A DNA stretch of 64,000 nucleotides, taken from assembly GCF_023973145.1 (NCBI RefSeq), contig NZ_CP099546.1, positions 2,914,001 through 2,978,000 on the forward strand. The letters run 5' to 3'. This DNA is from Natronosalvus vescus (GTDB taxonomy: Archaea; Halobacteriota; Halobacteria; Halobacteriales; Natrialbaceae). Below, in pieces: positions 8,679 to 18,933 of the stretch (its first letter is position 1; each line of letters starts with the position of its first letter). The notes under the pieces were generated by a model, which worked only from the letters and a program-made list of their open reading frames with translations, was not told the origin of the DNA and did not search any database. The position numbers were made by a program, and so were the translations under genes.

Positions 8679-10012
8679 CGAGCCACCTCCGTCACCGCCG
8701 CGACGAACCCATCGATATCCTCGTCGCTCACGCCAGCAATACAGCACTGAATCTCGTGGTCGCCGACGACGTGAACCGCGTACCCGTGCTCCTCGAGATC
8801 GCCCGCGACCGCTTTGGCGGGGCGATCGACCCGGGCGACGAACTCCCGGAAGTGTCGACGGTCGTGAACCGGGGCCTCGACGCCGTCGATGTCATCGAGT
8901 TGTTCGGCCACCGCCTCCGCTTTACGTACCCCGCGAGTGGCGAGGTCGGCGAGCCCCGATGGCCCGAGGTACGCTGCGTGCATCGCCGTTCGGAGGGCAA
9001 CCCACGCCTGGTTGGTACAGATGTTGCTCGTGGCGCGTTCACGTCGGATGTGTTGTTCGCGCGTCTGGAGAGTCAGCGTGAACACGCGACGATCGGACTG
9101 ATCCTCGCTGACGCCGACGAGTCGACCCGGTACCTGTCGGAGATAGCGCTCACGGGTTGCGAAGAGACCGAGCCCCATGCCGTAACTGGTCGGGAGACCT
9201 AGGACGCTGGCATCCCCGATCACGACGTCGGCACCGACGTCGGCCGGCCGCTGGAGCAATGACAGCGCGATCGGATCCGAACCGATGACGTACAGGGCAT
9301 CGACCTCGTTCACGCTCGAGCCGATATCGGCCAGGTTCTCCTCGATAGTTCCCCGGACGGTCGGGTTCTCGACGTAGCACATGACCACGTCCTCGTCGAG
9401 TGCCGTCTCGAGGGAATCGACGTCGACGTTCCCATCGGTCGTCGGGTACGTCTCGACCTCGAGGTCGGTTCCGGCGACGTAGTTCTCGAGGGTGCTCCGG
9501 CGACCCTCGAGCAAAATGTCGGGAACCAGGACGCGGTGGCCGGACGTGGCGCGAACGCGGTCGGCGAGCGTCGCTGCCTCGCCGAGGGCGGTCGCCGCGT
9601 CGTACATCGAGCAGTTGGCGATCTCGAGCCCGGTCAACTCGACGAGGAGGGACTGGTATTCGAACAGCGCCTGCAAGAACCCCTGGGAGATTTCGGGCTG
9701 GTACTGAGTGTAGGAGGTGAGAAACTCCGAGCGATCCGCGAGGTGGTCGACCACCGAGGGGACGTAGTAGCCGTAGTGGCCCCGTCCCAGCAGTTCGATC
9801 AGATCGTCGTTTTGCTCGAGCGTATCCCCAACCAGTGCTCGCGCCTCGCGCTCGCTGTGCGGTTCGATCCCGAACTCGTCGTCAAACCATACCTCGGGCG
9901 GGATGTCGAAGAGGTCGTCGATGGAGTCGACACCGATCGCCTCGAGCATCGCCGCCGTGTCGTCGTCCGTGTGGGGAGCGTACGGACTCCCCGTGGTACG
10001 TGTTCCGTTCAT
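8675..10012 (-). CDS. gcvPA: glycine decarboxylase (P protein) subunit 1
   Basis: 445 residues, the normal length for the split archaeal/Gram-positive type. Family landmarks are [18 protein letters not shown] near the N-terminus, [22 protein letters not shown], then [14 protein letters not shown]. It pairs with GcvPB, which carries the catalytic lysine; this subunit shapes the active site of the alpha2beta2 enzyme. It is the first gene of the gcvPA-gcvPB pair. The 230 bases upstream, up to the HMG-CoA synthase stop, must hold the promoter. Confidence 0.95.
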   Translation of the reverse strand: MNGTRTTGSPYAPHTDDDTAAMLEAIGVDSIDDLFDIPPEVWFDDEFGIEPHSEREARALVGDTLEQNDDLIELLGRGHYGYYVPSVVDHLADRSEFLTSYTQYQPEISQGFLQALFEYQSLLVELTGLEIANCSMYDAATALGEAATLADRVRATSGHRVLVPDILLEGRRSTLENYVAGTDLEVETYPTTDGNVDVDSLETALDEDVVMCYVENPTVRGTIEENLADIGSSVNEVDALYVIGSDPIALSLLQRPADVGADVVIGDASVLGLPTSYGMGLGLFATRERYLRQVPGRLVGVSEDQSDRRVFTLTLQTREQHIRRERATSNICTNQAWVALRTAMHAAYLGPSGLADLATRGVRKAEAVAEQLDDIDGVEAPVHDRRHFREFVARVDRPAKAVAGDLEEHGYAVHVVGDHEIQCCIAGVSDEDIDGFVAAVTEVAR

Positions 10013-10241
10013 GGCAACTTCGAGTCTCGGGTGGCTGAAAAGGCATCCGTTTCCACCGGCGGTCGGTCGCGGGCTTCGTTCCGAGACACGTTAGGCGAGA
10101 GTTAGGGGCACGGGGTTATGAACGCACCTCTTTTTCCTCCGGCGTGGGAGCAATCGCTGTCTCGCCGTGGACGCGTCCACTGCGTGCGTGGTCACTCGAG
10201 TGGTCGATGCTGCAAAACGGAATCCGTATTCGAGAACCGCC

Positions 10242-11579
10242 CTACTCGACGAACCGGTACTTGCGCTCGCCCATTCGGCCCCAGCCGTCGAAGACGAACT
10301 CCTGCTCGGGGGTCGTCAGCGGCTCGATGTCGACGTCCATGTCGTGATTGTGGGCGTCGTGAATCTCCTCGTAGTCCGCCCAGCTAATGTCGTAGCGGGC
10401 CTCGAGCTGTTCGTCGACGTTCAGCGCAGCGATCTCCTCGCGCCAGTTCTCCCGGACGACTTCGGTGTGGATCTCGGCCTGTGCGCCGCTCCCGTAGGAA
10501 GCCACGAGCAGTTGGTCGCCGGTGACGTCGCGGTCGGTCTCGTAGGCGTGTTTGAGCGCGCTCGCGCGGGCAACGTGCACCGAGCCGGTGTACCAGTTGC
10601 CGACGTTCCTGGAAATGGTCAGCGTCGGGTCGATGGTCTCGGCGTACCACTCCTGGTAGCGGTCGGTGCGTTTGAGGCTGTCCATGTACTCGCGGATGGC
10701 TTCGCGGAAGGCCTCGTCGTCGTCGAAGGCCTCCTCACGGGGCTGGCGGCCGATCTCCTCGGCGAGTTCCTCCTCGATCTCGGTGTCGCGGGTGACGTGT
10801 CGGTACGCGAGCAGCGCGGCCTTGCGAACCATGCCTGGGAACGGCGTGTGGAAGGGGGCGTAGGCGAAATCGTCGACGGTGAGATCGCCGGCCTCGCGCT
10901 GGTAGTCGACTAGCGCCTCGCGCATGCGCGCGAGATACACCTGTACGGAGCGCTTGCCGTCGACGCTGGGGAACTGCTGGTTAGGTTTGAGGAAGTCGGT
11001 CTCGTCGGCCGAGCCGTACCCCTGTTCAGTCGAGAGTTCGACCAGGTCGGGATCCTCGCTGATGAGCATCGCCACGGCACCGGCACCCTGGGTCGCCTCG
11101 CCGGCGTCCCCGCGAGCGTACAGCGCGGTGTCGGTGGCGATCACGATCGCTGAGCGCCCCCGGTTGCGGCCGGCCTGGATCCAGTTGAAGGCGTCGTCCA
11201 GACTCTGCGTGCCGGCGATGCAGGCGAACTTGCGCTCGCCTTTGTTCGCGTGGTGGAAGTCGCCCTCGAACACCTGCTCGAGGCAGCCTGCGACGTACGT
11301 CGAAACCGGTTTCGAGTTGTCGAAGGCGCTCTCGGTGGCGACGTCGATGCGGCCGATATCGTCGGGCTCGAGGCCTTTGCGATCCATGAGGCGGTAGGCG
11401 GCGTTGGCGCCCATGGTGACGATGTCCTCGTAGCTGTCGGGGAACGAGGAGGCGTTGAGGCCGAGGCCTTTGGTGTACTTTTCGGGGTCTTCGCCCTTCT
11501 GGGGGGCGAACGTGCCGGGCAAGTCGAGTTTGAGGTTGCCCGTCCAAATTTCGACGGCGTCGATACCGACGGATGTCAT
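10242..11579 (-). CDS. hmgB: hydroxymethylglutaryl-CoA synthase
   Basis: A 445-residue enzyme that condenses acetyl-CoA with acetoacetyl-CoA to HMG-CoA, the step before HMG-CoA reductase in mevalonate and archaeal lipid synthesis. The acyl-accepting Cys is residue 120 in GERKFACIAGTQ. The general-base Glu lies in DVATESAFDNSKP near residue 83, and a conserved His occurs in FAYAPFHTPFPGM. The start MTSVGIDAVEIW (11579) matches the family N-terminus; five more residues are possible upstream but not supported. It is monocistronic, with about 150 bases on its 5' side before the end of the surface-protein gene. Confidence 0.95.
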   Translation of the reverse strand: MTSVGIDAVEIWTGNLKLDLPGTFAPQKGEDPEKYTKGLGLNASSFPDSYEDIVTMGANAAYRLMDRKGLEPDDIGRIDVATESAFDNSKPVSTYVAGCLEQVFEGDFHHANKGERKFACIAGTQSLDDAFNWIQAGRNRGRSAIVIATDTALYARGDAGEATQGAGAVAMLISEDPDLVELSTEQGYGSADETDFLKPNQQFPSVDGKRSVQVYLARMREALVDYQREAGDLTVDDFAYAPFHTPFPGMVRKAALLAYRHVTRDTEIEEELAEEIGRQPREEAFDDDEAFREAIREYMDSLKRTDRYQEWYAETIDPTLTISRNVGNWYTGSVHVARASALKHAYETDRDVTGDQLLVASYGSGAQAEIHTEVVRENWREEIAALNVDEQLEARYDISWADYEEIHDAHNHDMDVDIEPLTTPEQEFVFDGWGRMGERKYRFVE

Positions 11580-11726
11580 ACTGTAAGGGTACAAGTCAGG
11601 CTACAAGATATTGTCGTTCGTGGTTTCGACGATTGACGTTCACGTTAAGGAACTAGGAACGTTATTTCGACCATTGATTACACTCTGTAGCGAGTTTCGA
11701 ACCAAAAGGAGGTGGTCGGACAATGA

Positions 11727-14210
11727 TCAATCCTCTTCCGATATTAACCGTTGGGTGTAAACGGATAATTCGTCATGATTATGGCTGGCTTCGTAAAGCA
11801 CGTAGATTGTCTCTCCGTCAGATTCTACGTCGATAGTGGTTGTCGTTGTTTCACGACCTTCAGTGTCGAATGTCAGCGAGTCGATCTCGCTTTCTTCACT
11901 ATTGAATATAACAACATTAATTTCGCCACTTGATTGGTGTATGCTCGCATCTATGTCTAACTCCAATGTGTACGTACCTTGATTCACATCGTCAGTTGCA
12001 GTGCCGATTTTGAAGGGGTTATTTTCGGACGTGAACGTTGCAGGGCTATTGTCTGCGGTTTGTATATTCACGAAGCTTTCCAGTGTGCCTGCTGGATCAT
12101 CATCGAATGGTGGAATGTCCGAATCTCCGCCTTCGCCGTCTCTGTACCTGTTGGGGACAAATTCAGTTTGAGGGACAACCGAAACGGTGACCGTTTCATC
12201 ATCTACCTCGGGTGATTCTGACGAAATAGTGATCGTCACTTCATCCTCTGAGTCTGTTTCTGCAGCCTCGTAAACGGTTTGCACTATCCCGTTCTCACTA
12301 CTCGTATCCGTTTCAGAACTCAAGGTACCGTCACCATTTGTTGTGAACGTCACCGTCTCACCCTCGTAGTTATCTCCGAATTGATCGACGATTTCTGCTG
12401 TAATGGTCGTCGTTTGGCCTGGGGATATCGGGTCATCACTAGCACCGGCGTTTTCGATCGCTGTTGCTGTCGGTTCGTCAGTAACTGTCACTGTTGCTGC
12501 ATCGCTATCTAAAGCGTTTGATCGACCTTCCTCATATAGAATCGCGGTCAGCGTTTCACCAGAATTGAACTCATCATGGTCAAGGTCAACCGTATACAAT
12601 CCGTCTTCTTCGACAGTTTTCGAGCCGATTTCGTATCCACTCGAGTTTTCGATTACGATCGTCGCATCACCGTTCTCAGTATTGGAGAACCAGACGTCTT
12701 CGACCTCAACAGCACCCTCTGGCGGGATTGTCTGGTCGTTGAAGGTTAGTGCGCCATCCGGCTCTCTGCTGATCGTTAGCACAATTGTGTCGCCATCGCT
12801 CCCGCTCGAGGTGTACACTTTGACGCTATCACCGTCTTCCGCGTCGTCGTCGACGGTAAACGTAGTGGTATTCGTGCCGGCAGAATCAGTCCATCCCGTA
12901 TTCGGGGAAACGGTTCCAACGCTGGTGTCGTTGACGGAGAACTCGACCCTGGCACCATCTGCAACGTCGTCAGTTTCCATCGTCAGGTCGATTTCGTTTC
13001 CGGTCACGACACAGGTGTTTGCGCTACACTCCTCGTCGTCCACACCCGATTGACCCGATGGATCCTGCCAATCGACCCAATACGCTGGCGTCGCGCCGTC
13101 GCCCTCTCCACCACTTCCACTGCCAGCCCTCACCTCGAATTCGATATCGACATCCGAGCCATCGATCGATAATTCCACGGTATCGCCTGTCTCGAGTTCG
13201 CCGATACGCACCTGTCCGTTACTCCCGGTTGACGTCGATCTGAGGTCGCCATCCCCTTCATTCGTAATTTCGACGTTCCGAACGGGGTTGTTGAACGTAT
13301 CCCGGACTTCGACGATTGTTGTTGGTGCGAACTCGTCGACGACGGTCATGTAGGACACGCGATCGACGGCGTCCGCTCGAGTCGCATCACCGATTCCGAC
13401 TTCGGCCATCCGGAGCGAATACGATTGATTCACCAACTGAAACCGGATTGCTGGCTGCTCGGACGTCCCGGCTTCCTCGATACTATCCTCGAGTACCGCA
13501 TCTGACTCTCGAAGACTAGCGTTCCAGGCTTCGAAATTCGACGTCGGCAGCGTCATCGTAATTGGGTTGTCGTCCTCGACTTGAGCGACGCTCACCGTAT
13601 TCGATGACGTACTGAACGCCCGCGTTTGCACTGAAACGGTCGAGCTGCTCGAGGTCGACAGATTCCCCGTCATCGTCACGATCGTGATCTCGTCGCCATC
13701 GATCACGATCTGATTGTCAATCGGGATGGTCGCATTGTTCGGATGGTGGTTGTACAGCAATCCGTGCTCGAAAACGGTCGTCGGAGCATTTCGATACTCG
13801 TTGTACCCTGGCGTGTACGTGAGTCCGTAGGTTTCACGCGCCCAGTTCTCGATCGGTACCTCGTCGCCATCAATCGAGGTCGCGTTCTCGATGACGATTT
13901 CACCGAGGGGTTCAGAGGCCAGGGTTCCCGATGACGGTGGGGGGTTGACCGTCATCGTTCGGGATGGATAGTTCGTGCCGAGGCTGACCGAATCGGCTCC
14001 ACCACTCCCACCACCGGGAACGGAGACGATCGTATTTCGAAGCTCCTGAAGCTGACTCTGGGTCTGCTGGTTGTGCTCGTACTCAACCGCCTGATTCTCG
14101 TCGGGGACGACGTTCACCTGATACAACGCGAGCGCCGTCACGACGATTCCGAGGAGGAGCACGGCTCCGATTACTGCGGAGACAGCGCGCTCGTCACCCC
14201 GGTCTATCAT
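11727..14210 (-). CDS. type IV pilin-like surface protein with Ig-like domains
   Basis: 827 residues. The N-terminus DERAVSAVIGAVLLLGIVV matches the archaeal type IV pilin class (DUF1628 pattern), where a prepilin peptidase cuts just before a hydrophobic helix; only this one membrane segment is seen. Residues 60-280 form the usual beta-rich pilin-like domain. After it come acidic Ig-like modules: one carboxypeptidase-regulatory-like unit near 300-350 (TSTGSNGQVRIGELETGDTV), several beta-sandwiches, and near 590-690 an invasin/Big-1-like unit (GQTTTITAEIVDQFGDNYEGETVTF). It ends with a YTLELDIDASIHQSS beta module. It is likely an extracellular adhesin anchored by, or assembled in, a pilus base. 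The gene half that encodes the C-terminus is visibly poorer in GC than the rest. Confidence 0.75.
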   Translation of the reverse strand: MIDRGDERAVSAVIGAVLLLGIVVTALALYQVNVVPDENQAVEYEHNQQTQSQLQELRNTIVSVPGGGSGGADSVSLGTNYPSRTMTVNPPPSSGTLASEPLGEIVIENATSIDGDEVPIENWARETYGLTYTPGYNEYRNAPTTVFEHGLLYNHHPNNATIPIDNQIVIDGDEITIVTMTGNLSTSSSSTVSVQTRAFSTSSNTVSVAQVEDDNPITMTLPTSNFEAWNASLRESDAVLEDSIEEAGTSEQPAIRFQLVNQSYSLRMAEVGIGDATRADAVDRVSYMTVVDEFAPTTIVEVRDTFNNPVRNVEITNEGDGDLRSTSTGSNGQVRIGELETGDTVELSIDGSDVDIEFEVRAGSGSGGEGDGATPAYWVDWQDPSGQSGVDDEECSANTCVVTGNEIDLTMETDDVADGARVEFSVNDTSVGTVSPNTGWTDSAGTNTTTFTVDDDAEDGDSVKVYTSSGSDGDTIVLTISREPDGALTFNDQTIPPEGAVEVEDVWFSNTENGDATIVIENSSGYEIGSKTVEEDGLYTVDLDHDEFNSGETLTAILYEEGRSNALDSDAATVTVTDEPTATAIENAGASDDPISPGQTTTITAEIVDQFGDNYEGETVTFTTNGDGTLSSETDTSSENGIVQTVYEAAETDSEDEVTITISSESPEVDDETVTVSVVPQTEFVPNRYRDGEGGDSDIPPFDDDPAGTLESFVNIQTADNSPATFTSENNPFKIGTATDDVNQGTYTLELDIDASIHQSSGEINVVIFNSEESEIDSLTFDTEGRETTTTTIDVESDGETIYVLYEASHNHDELSVYTQRLISEED

Positions 14211-14288
14211 ACGGAGTGATAGTCCTGATAACGTAAACGCTTATTGGCTCGAGGCCCCGCTCGAGCCGTCCAAAAGAGCCTCCTCTGG

Positions 14289-14867
14289 TTACTCGTCTTC
14301 CTCGACGACTTCCGGATCGCTCATCGCGCTCTGGAGGCTGTCGAGGCCGTTGATCCACTCCGTGACGAGGCCGTACTCGAGTTCCTCGGCGATCGTCATA
14401 TCCAGCGTTTCGCCGTCGAAAATCAGCGTCCCCGCCTGGGCCGCATAGCCGAGCGCGGCGTCCAGATCTTCCTCGGCCTCGGCGTCGGCCGCGGCACCGA
14501 TGTAATCCATAACGCTCGCTTCCTCGGCCGGGCCGCTCGCGACATACTCCTCGGCGGCGATGAACACACAGACCAGACTCGTCTGGACGCCGTCGACGAG
14601 CATGCGCGTCTCCTCGTCGTCGATGTCGACCTCCGAGAGGACGATCTCGCGCACGTCGGCGATCTCCTCGAGGGCCTGTTCCTGCTCGAGTTCGCCGTCT
14701 TCGTAGGCGGCGACGATTTTGGCCACGGCGATCGCGGTATCGTCCTGCAGGTTCAACAGTAAGCGCGCGGACGATTCGTCCTCCGGATCGATCTCTTCGT
14801 CGTCCAGGCGGTCGATCCAGTTCTGCCAGCGTTCTGCGGAATAGAACTCTGCCGGGGGATTGCTCAT
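14289..14867 (-). CDS. DUF2150 family protein
   Basis: A 192-residue, highly acidic, helix-rich cytoplasmic protein. It matches the haloarchaeal DUF2150 family by its opening FYSAERWQNWIDRLDDEEIDPE and by the late segment YAAQAGTLIFDGETLDMT. No catalytic motif is visible and the function is unknown. It sits between the pilin-like gene and a TatD-related gene on the same strand, with gaps of about 80-95 bases, so a shared message is possible. Confidence 0.85.
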   Translation of the reverse strand: MSNPPAEFYSAERWQNWIDRLDDEEIDPEDESSARLLLNLQDDTAIAVAKIVAAYEDGELEQEQALEEIADVREIVLSEVDIDDEETRMLVDGVQTSLVCVFIAAEEYVASGPAEEASVMDYIGAAADAEAEEDLDAALGYAAQAGTLIFDGETLDMTIAEELEYGLVTEWINGLDSLQSAMSDPEVVEEDE

Positions 14868-14962
14868 ACTCTCACCTACACCGGCCGCTTGAAATGCCTT
14901 TCTCTACACCTCGCCCGTGAAGTCGCCACCCTATATTCGGCCCTAAAAACGGAACAGGACGG

Positions 14963-15817
14963 TCACGCATCGCGCTCGAGCGTCGCCTCCGTGTCGATCC
15001 CGTACACCACCTCGGGCGTTTCGACGTGAGCCGTTCGAACGGCCCCCTCGTACCCCTGCTCGAGCAGCCAGGCGACCCGTCGCGGGACGGTTTTCGGGCC
15101 GAGGACGGCACCCGGTCGGTCGGGATCGTCGACGAAATCGGTCTCCATCAAGAACGGCTCGCCACGCTCGGCGGCGACCTCGAGGCGGTCTTTCTCGCTC
15201 ATGACGCTCGGGGTGATCCCCTCGAGACGGCCACCGGCGTAGTGTTTGACGACCCTGTGGGCGGGGAGCCCAGCGTCTTCGGCCCACTCGGCGACCTCGG
15301 TGAAGTCCGAACTGGCTTCGGCGTGGAGCTGGACGGCACACTCCAGGTCGGCCCCCAGTTCGAACGCGTGTCGCATGACGGCGTTCGAGGCGTCCCAGAC
15401 GTCGTCGCTGACGTCGTAGTGGGGCCGACCGGATTTCAGGCCGAGCGCCTCGCCGTCGCGGACGTACTCGGCGGCGACCTCGAGGCCACTCTGCATAATC
15501 TCGGCAGCCTCCTGGGGCGACAGGCCGCGTTCGTCGACCAGTCGCGAGACCATTCCGGGGTGGACGCCGAGTACCGGCCAGGCGCGACCATAGAGGCGGT
15601 CGCTCGCCTCGGAAACGATCTCGATGGTTCGCTCGAAGACTGAACGAAAGTCCTCGCCGGCGTCGGCCTCGACGCCCAGGTGCCACGACGGTTTGTTGAT
15701 CACGATCAGGTGCGTTCCGCCCATCCGGGCGAAATCGTCGACGGCTTCGAGCCCTCGCCCATGATCCGGATCGAGGTGGAGGTGGTTGTCGAGTACTGGC
15801 GTCTCAGCATCGATCAT
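14963..15817 (-). CDS. TatD-related metal-dependent hydrolase
   Basis: A 284-residue TIM-barrel hydrolase of the amidohydrolase superfamily. The metal-binding HxH lies in LDNHLHLDPDH (residues 10-16). Further ligands are likely in QLHAEAS, VVKHYAG and METDFVDDPDRPGAVLGPKT. The archaeal TatD-related branch ends in a similar VLGPKTVPRR segment. Substrate unknown: relatives act on nucleic acid ends or small amides. It starts with ATG at 15817, only 71 bases from the stop of the NYN gene on the same strand. Confidence 0.8.
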   Translation of the reverse strand: MIDAETPVLDNHLHLDPDHGRGLEAVDDFARMGGTHLIVINKPSWHLGVEADAGEDFRSVFERTIEIVSEASDRLYGRAWPVLGVHPGMVSRLVDERGLSPQEAAEIMQSGLEVAAEYVRDGEALGLKSGRPHYDVSDDVWDASNAVMRHAFELGADLECAVQLHAEASSDFTEVAEWAEDAGLPAHRVVKHYAGGRLEGITPSVMSEKDRLEVAAERGEPFLMETDFVDDPDRPGAVLGPKTVPRRVAWLLEQGYEGAVRTAHVETPEVVYGIDTEATLERDA

Positions 15818-15888
15818 GGTCGGAGGGTTGGGAGCCAGGTCGGAAAAGCCATCGACTTGTGATCGCGTCCAATGCGGTGAACCGCGAC

Positions 15889-16374
15889 CTACCCCTCGGC
15901 GGTATCACGAGACGTCGACTCCCCCTCGAGCGTGATCGCCATGTCGGCGGCGTTCTGGAGGGCGTCGGAACGTCCGTGCGCGCCGGGGGCGATGGCGACC
16001 GTCCGGATCCCTTCGACACCGGCGTACTCGAGAACGGGCTTGAAATCGGTGTCCCGGGAGGCGATGACGAGTTCGTCGATCCGTCCGTCGGCAACACACG
16101 CGGTGGCATCGACGGCGAGTTTGACGTCGACGTCCCCGCTCGTGATCACAACTTCGAACCCGCGGGCTTCGGCTGCCTGGATGAGTCCTGGCGTGGCGTG
16201 TTCGTCCAGATACAGCCGGATGACGCCGACCCGGCCGCGCTCGAGCACCGCTTCCCGGAGGTCGTCGAGATCGACGTCGAACTCGTTGCGAAAGACGTTC
16301 GGCCCGTCGACGAACAGGCCAATGCTGTCCGTCGACGGCGTTTCCCGCAGCCGATTTCGGACGGATTCAAACAT
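15889..16374 (-). CDS. NYN domain nuclease-like protein
   Basis: A 161-residue PIN-like NYN domain. The acidic metal-binding positions are visible in SIGLFVDGPNVFRNEF (residues 17-32), SGDVDVKLAVDATA (78-92) and IASRDTDFKPVLEYA (104-118). Such domains cut RNA; the archaeal single-domain members (TIGR00288-like) have no defined target. It is upstream of the TatD-related gene on the same strand. All three acidic clusters are intact. Confidence 0.85.
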   Translation of the reverse strand: MFESVRNRLRETPSTDSIGLFVDGPNVFRNEFDVDLDDLREAVLERGRVGVIRLYLDEHATPGLIQAAEARGFEVVITSGDVDVKLAVDATACVADGRIDELVIASRDTDFKPVLEYAGVEGIRTVAIAPGAHGRSDALQNAADMAITLEGESTSRDTAEG

Positions 16375-16604
16375 AGGGGTGGATAGTTAGCCCGCTGCAA
16401 TAGGTGTACCGAACCGCGGAATCGACGAAAAAGCGGCCTCGACGGTTCGGTTCCCACTGACTGAACACGGGTTCGCTCGAGATGGAGTATTACGATATGA
16501 TGATAATTCAACGTACACTTTCATATCTTGTTGTCTATCGACTAATAAATTGTGCAGAGTTTAGTAATGGTTTAATATGTGTTTGTGGATGAGTTACACG
16601 AACC

Positions 16605-18449
16605 ATGTCAGACAATGACAACTACGGGTTCGATCGACGATCGGTGCTGAAAGGAGCAAGCGCACTTGGTGCATTTTTCGGACTTGGTGGCGTTGTGACG
16701 GCCACACCCGGACGGAATCCGGGTCCAAAAGAGGACGAAATCGTCGTTGGTCTCGGCGTCAGCGTAGCCGATGCGGAGGCAACGCTCACACCGGCACTTC
16801 CGGAACAAGCCGAGATCGTCCACCGCAACGAGACACTCGGCTACGTCGCCGTCAAACTTCCAGAACAGGCGTCGGCGCAAGCTAGAGAGAACGTCAAGAA
16901 CCGCGTCGAGGCCGTCCAGGGTGTGGAGTACGCCGAGGACAACGCCACTTACGAGGCACTGCTCGTTCCCAACGACCCGATGTACGGTCAGCAGTACGCT
17001 CCCCAGCAAGTCGGCTGTGAGGAGGCCTGGGACACGACGCTCGGCGATCCTGGTGTCACGATCTCGATCATCGACCAGGGGATCCAGTACGACCATCCGA
17101 ACCTCGCGGAGAACATGGACGGGAGCGTCTCCAACTACGGCTACGACTTCGTCGACAACAACGGCGACCCCTATCCCGTCACCCAGAGCGAAAACCACGG
17201 GACGCACGTCGGTGGGATCGCCGCCGCCGGCACGAACAACGGTGAGGGCCACGCCGGCATCTCGAACTGTTCGATGCTCTCCGCACGCGCACTCAACTCA
17301 CAGGGAGGTGGGTCGCTGACGGACATCGCCGACGCGATCCAGTGGTCGGGTGACCAGGGTGCGGACATCATCAACATGTCCCTGGGTGGCGGCGGCTTCA
17401 ACAATACGATGAACAACGCCTGTGAGTACGCCTACAGTCAGGGATCGCTCCTCATCGCGGCCGCCGGGAACGACAGCGGCAGCGTCAACTACCCTGCGGC
17501 GTACGATTCGGTGATGGCCGTCTCCGCCATCGACGAGAACGAGAACCTCGCGAACTTCTCGAGTCGCGGCCCCGAGATCGAGCTCGCCGCCCCCGGCGTC
17601 GACGTCCTCTCGACGGTCAACTGGGACGACTATCAGGCGCTGTCGGGGACGTCGATGGCATCCCCGGTCGCCGCGGGGGTCGCCGCGCTCGCGAAATCGG
17701 CCCACCCGTCGATGAGCAACGACCAGTTGCGGTCACACCTCCAGGAGACCGCGGTCGACATCGGTCTCCCCGGTGACCATCAGGGTGCCGGCCGCGTCGA
17801 CGCGGCAAACGCCGTCAGCGATGGGGGCGGCGATCCACCGGAGTCCCCAACAGCCGTTATCGACGTCAGCGATACGAACCCGGACGTCGGCGACGCCGTC
17901 GAACTCGACGGCACGGGCTCGAGTTCGCCCAACGGTTCGATCACCGAGTACTACTGGAACGCCGAACCGGGCGGATCCGCGACCGGGTCGACGGTCACGC
18001 TCCAGCGGGACGAGGAAGTCGACGTAACGGTTTCCCTGACGATCACCGACGAGGACGGACAGACCGATACCGATTCGGTGACGGTGAGCTTCGGTGGCGA
18101 CGGCGGAGGCCAGTGTGGTGCTGAGGTCAACACCGCCAGCGCCGAGGGCTACTTGAGCGGCGGCTGGTATGGCAACCCGAGCGATACGTACTCGTACGCC
18201 CTCCAGACGTCCGATCCGTGTCACGGGACGGTCACGCTTGACGGCCCATCGGACGCCACGTTCGACCTGTATCTCACCCTCGACGGCCGGACGCCGACGA
18301 CGACCGACTACGACGAACGGTCGTACAACTGGGGTGCTGATGAGGAGATCAGCGTCGACCTCGACGGCGACGAGAGCTTCGGCATCCTCGTCGATCGGTG
18401 GGACGGTGAGGGTAGCTACACCCTGACCGTCGAGGAACTCGGCAAATAA
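16605..18449 (+). CDS. halolysin-type subtilisin protease with PKD and PPC domains
   Basis: A 614-residue secreted S8 serine protease. The Tat signal shows twin arginines in [21 protein letters not shown]. Residues 40-125 form an inhibitor-I9-like propeptide. The catalytic triad is D157 ([12 protein letters not shown]), H201 (HGTHVGG) and S350 (SGTSMASP), with the oxyanion Asn in AAAGNDSG. After the peptidase domain there is a PKD domain (about 410-505) and a C-terminal PPC-like domain (about 510-614) with two Cys. It is exported folded, as usual in haloarchaea. It is nearly identical over long stretches to the next gene. It stands alone with an AT-rich upstream region. Confidence 0.92.
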   Translation: MSDNDNYGFDRRSVLKGASALGAFFGLGGVVTATPGRNPGPKEDEIVVGLGVSVADAEATLTPALPEQAEIVHRNETLGYVAVKLPEQASAQARENVKNRVEAVQGVEYAEDNATYEALLVPNDPMYGQQYAPQQVGCEEAWDTTLGDPGVTISIIDQGIQYDHPNLAENMDGSVSNYGYDFVDNNGDPYPVTQSENHGTHVGGIAAAGTNNGEGHAGISNCSMLSARALNSQGGGSLTDIADAIQWSGDQGADIINMSLGGGGFNNTMNNACEYAYSQGSLLIAAAGNDSGSVNYPAAYDSVMAVSAIDENENLANFSSRGPEIELAAPGVDVLSTVNWDDYQALSGTSMASPVAAGVAALAKSAHPSMSNDQLRSHLQETAVDIGLPGDHQGAGRVDAANAVSDGGGDPPESPTAVIDVSDTNPDVGDAVELDGTGSSSPNGSITEYYWNAEPGGSATGSTVTLQRDEEVDVTVSLTITDEDGQTDTDSVTVSFGGDGGGQCGAEVNTASAEGYLSGGWYGNPSDTYSYALQTSDPCHGTVTLDGPSDATFDLYLTLDGRTPTTTDYDERSYNWGADEEISVDLDGDESFGILVDRWDGEGSYTLTVEELGK

Positions 18450-18933
18450 CCGCTCACGTTCGATTTTCTTTAGCGCTGATTCGAGCCGTTGTCGTCACTT
18501 CTCGGTGATTACCGAGTCGAACTGTCGATCACCGATAACTCCGTACAACAGCCGCTTGAATCGCCCGTCCACTCGAGGACGTTGGACGTACGTCCTCTCG
18601 TGTAGGTCGTCGAATTCCTTCTCGCCCCGACCGCTCGAGTGGCGTCATCTCAGGATTTCCGTTGTTGTGATGATGTAGTGCACCTAATTTCCTCTGTGGA
18701 ATCGATCACGATAGTGGATCGGGAGTTCAGTTAACTACGACACAGATAGTATTAAAAAACGTACACGTGATTGTTCGTCGCTGGTCTGTAAACGACCCGT
18801 CCACCAGTTAGCATTTACACCCTGGTTATGGCTGTTCTTACCGACATTCATCGTTATCATTGATCTTCTGACAATAAATTCCATAGTATTTCATAAGGAT
18901 TTAATTATAGTTGTGAGTATGCGTGACTACGTC
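18450..18933. other. intergenic between the two halolysin genes
   Basis: About 480 bases without a gene. The first part is GC-rich and the last 250 bases are AT-rich, with several TATA-like stretches (for example AGTATTAAAAAA near 18748 and TTTAATTATAG just before the start). Each protease gene therefore seems to have its own promoter. Confidence 0.6.
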
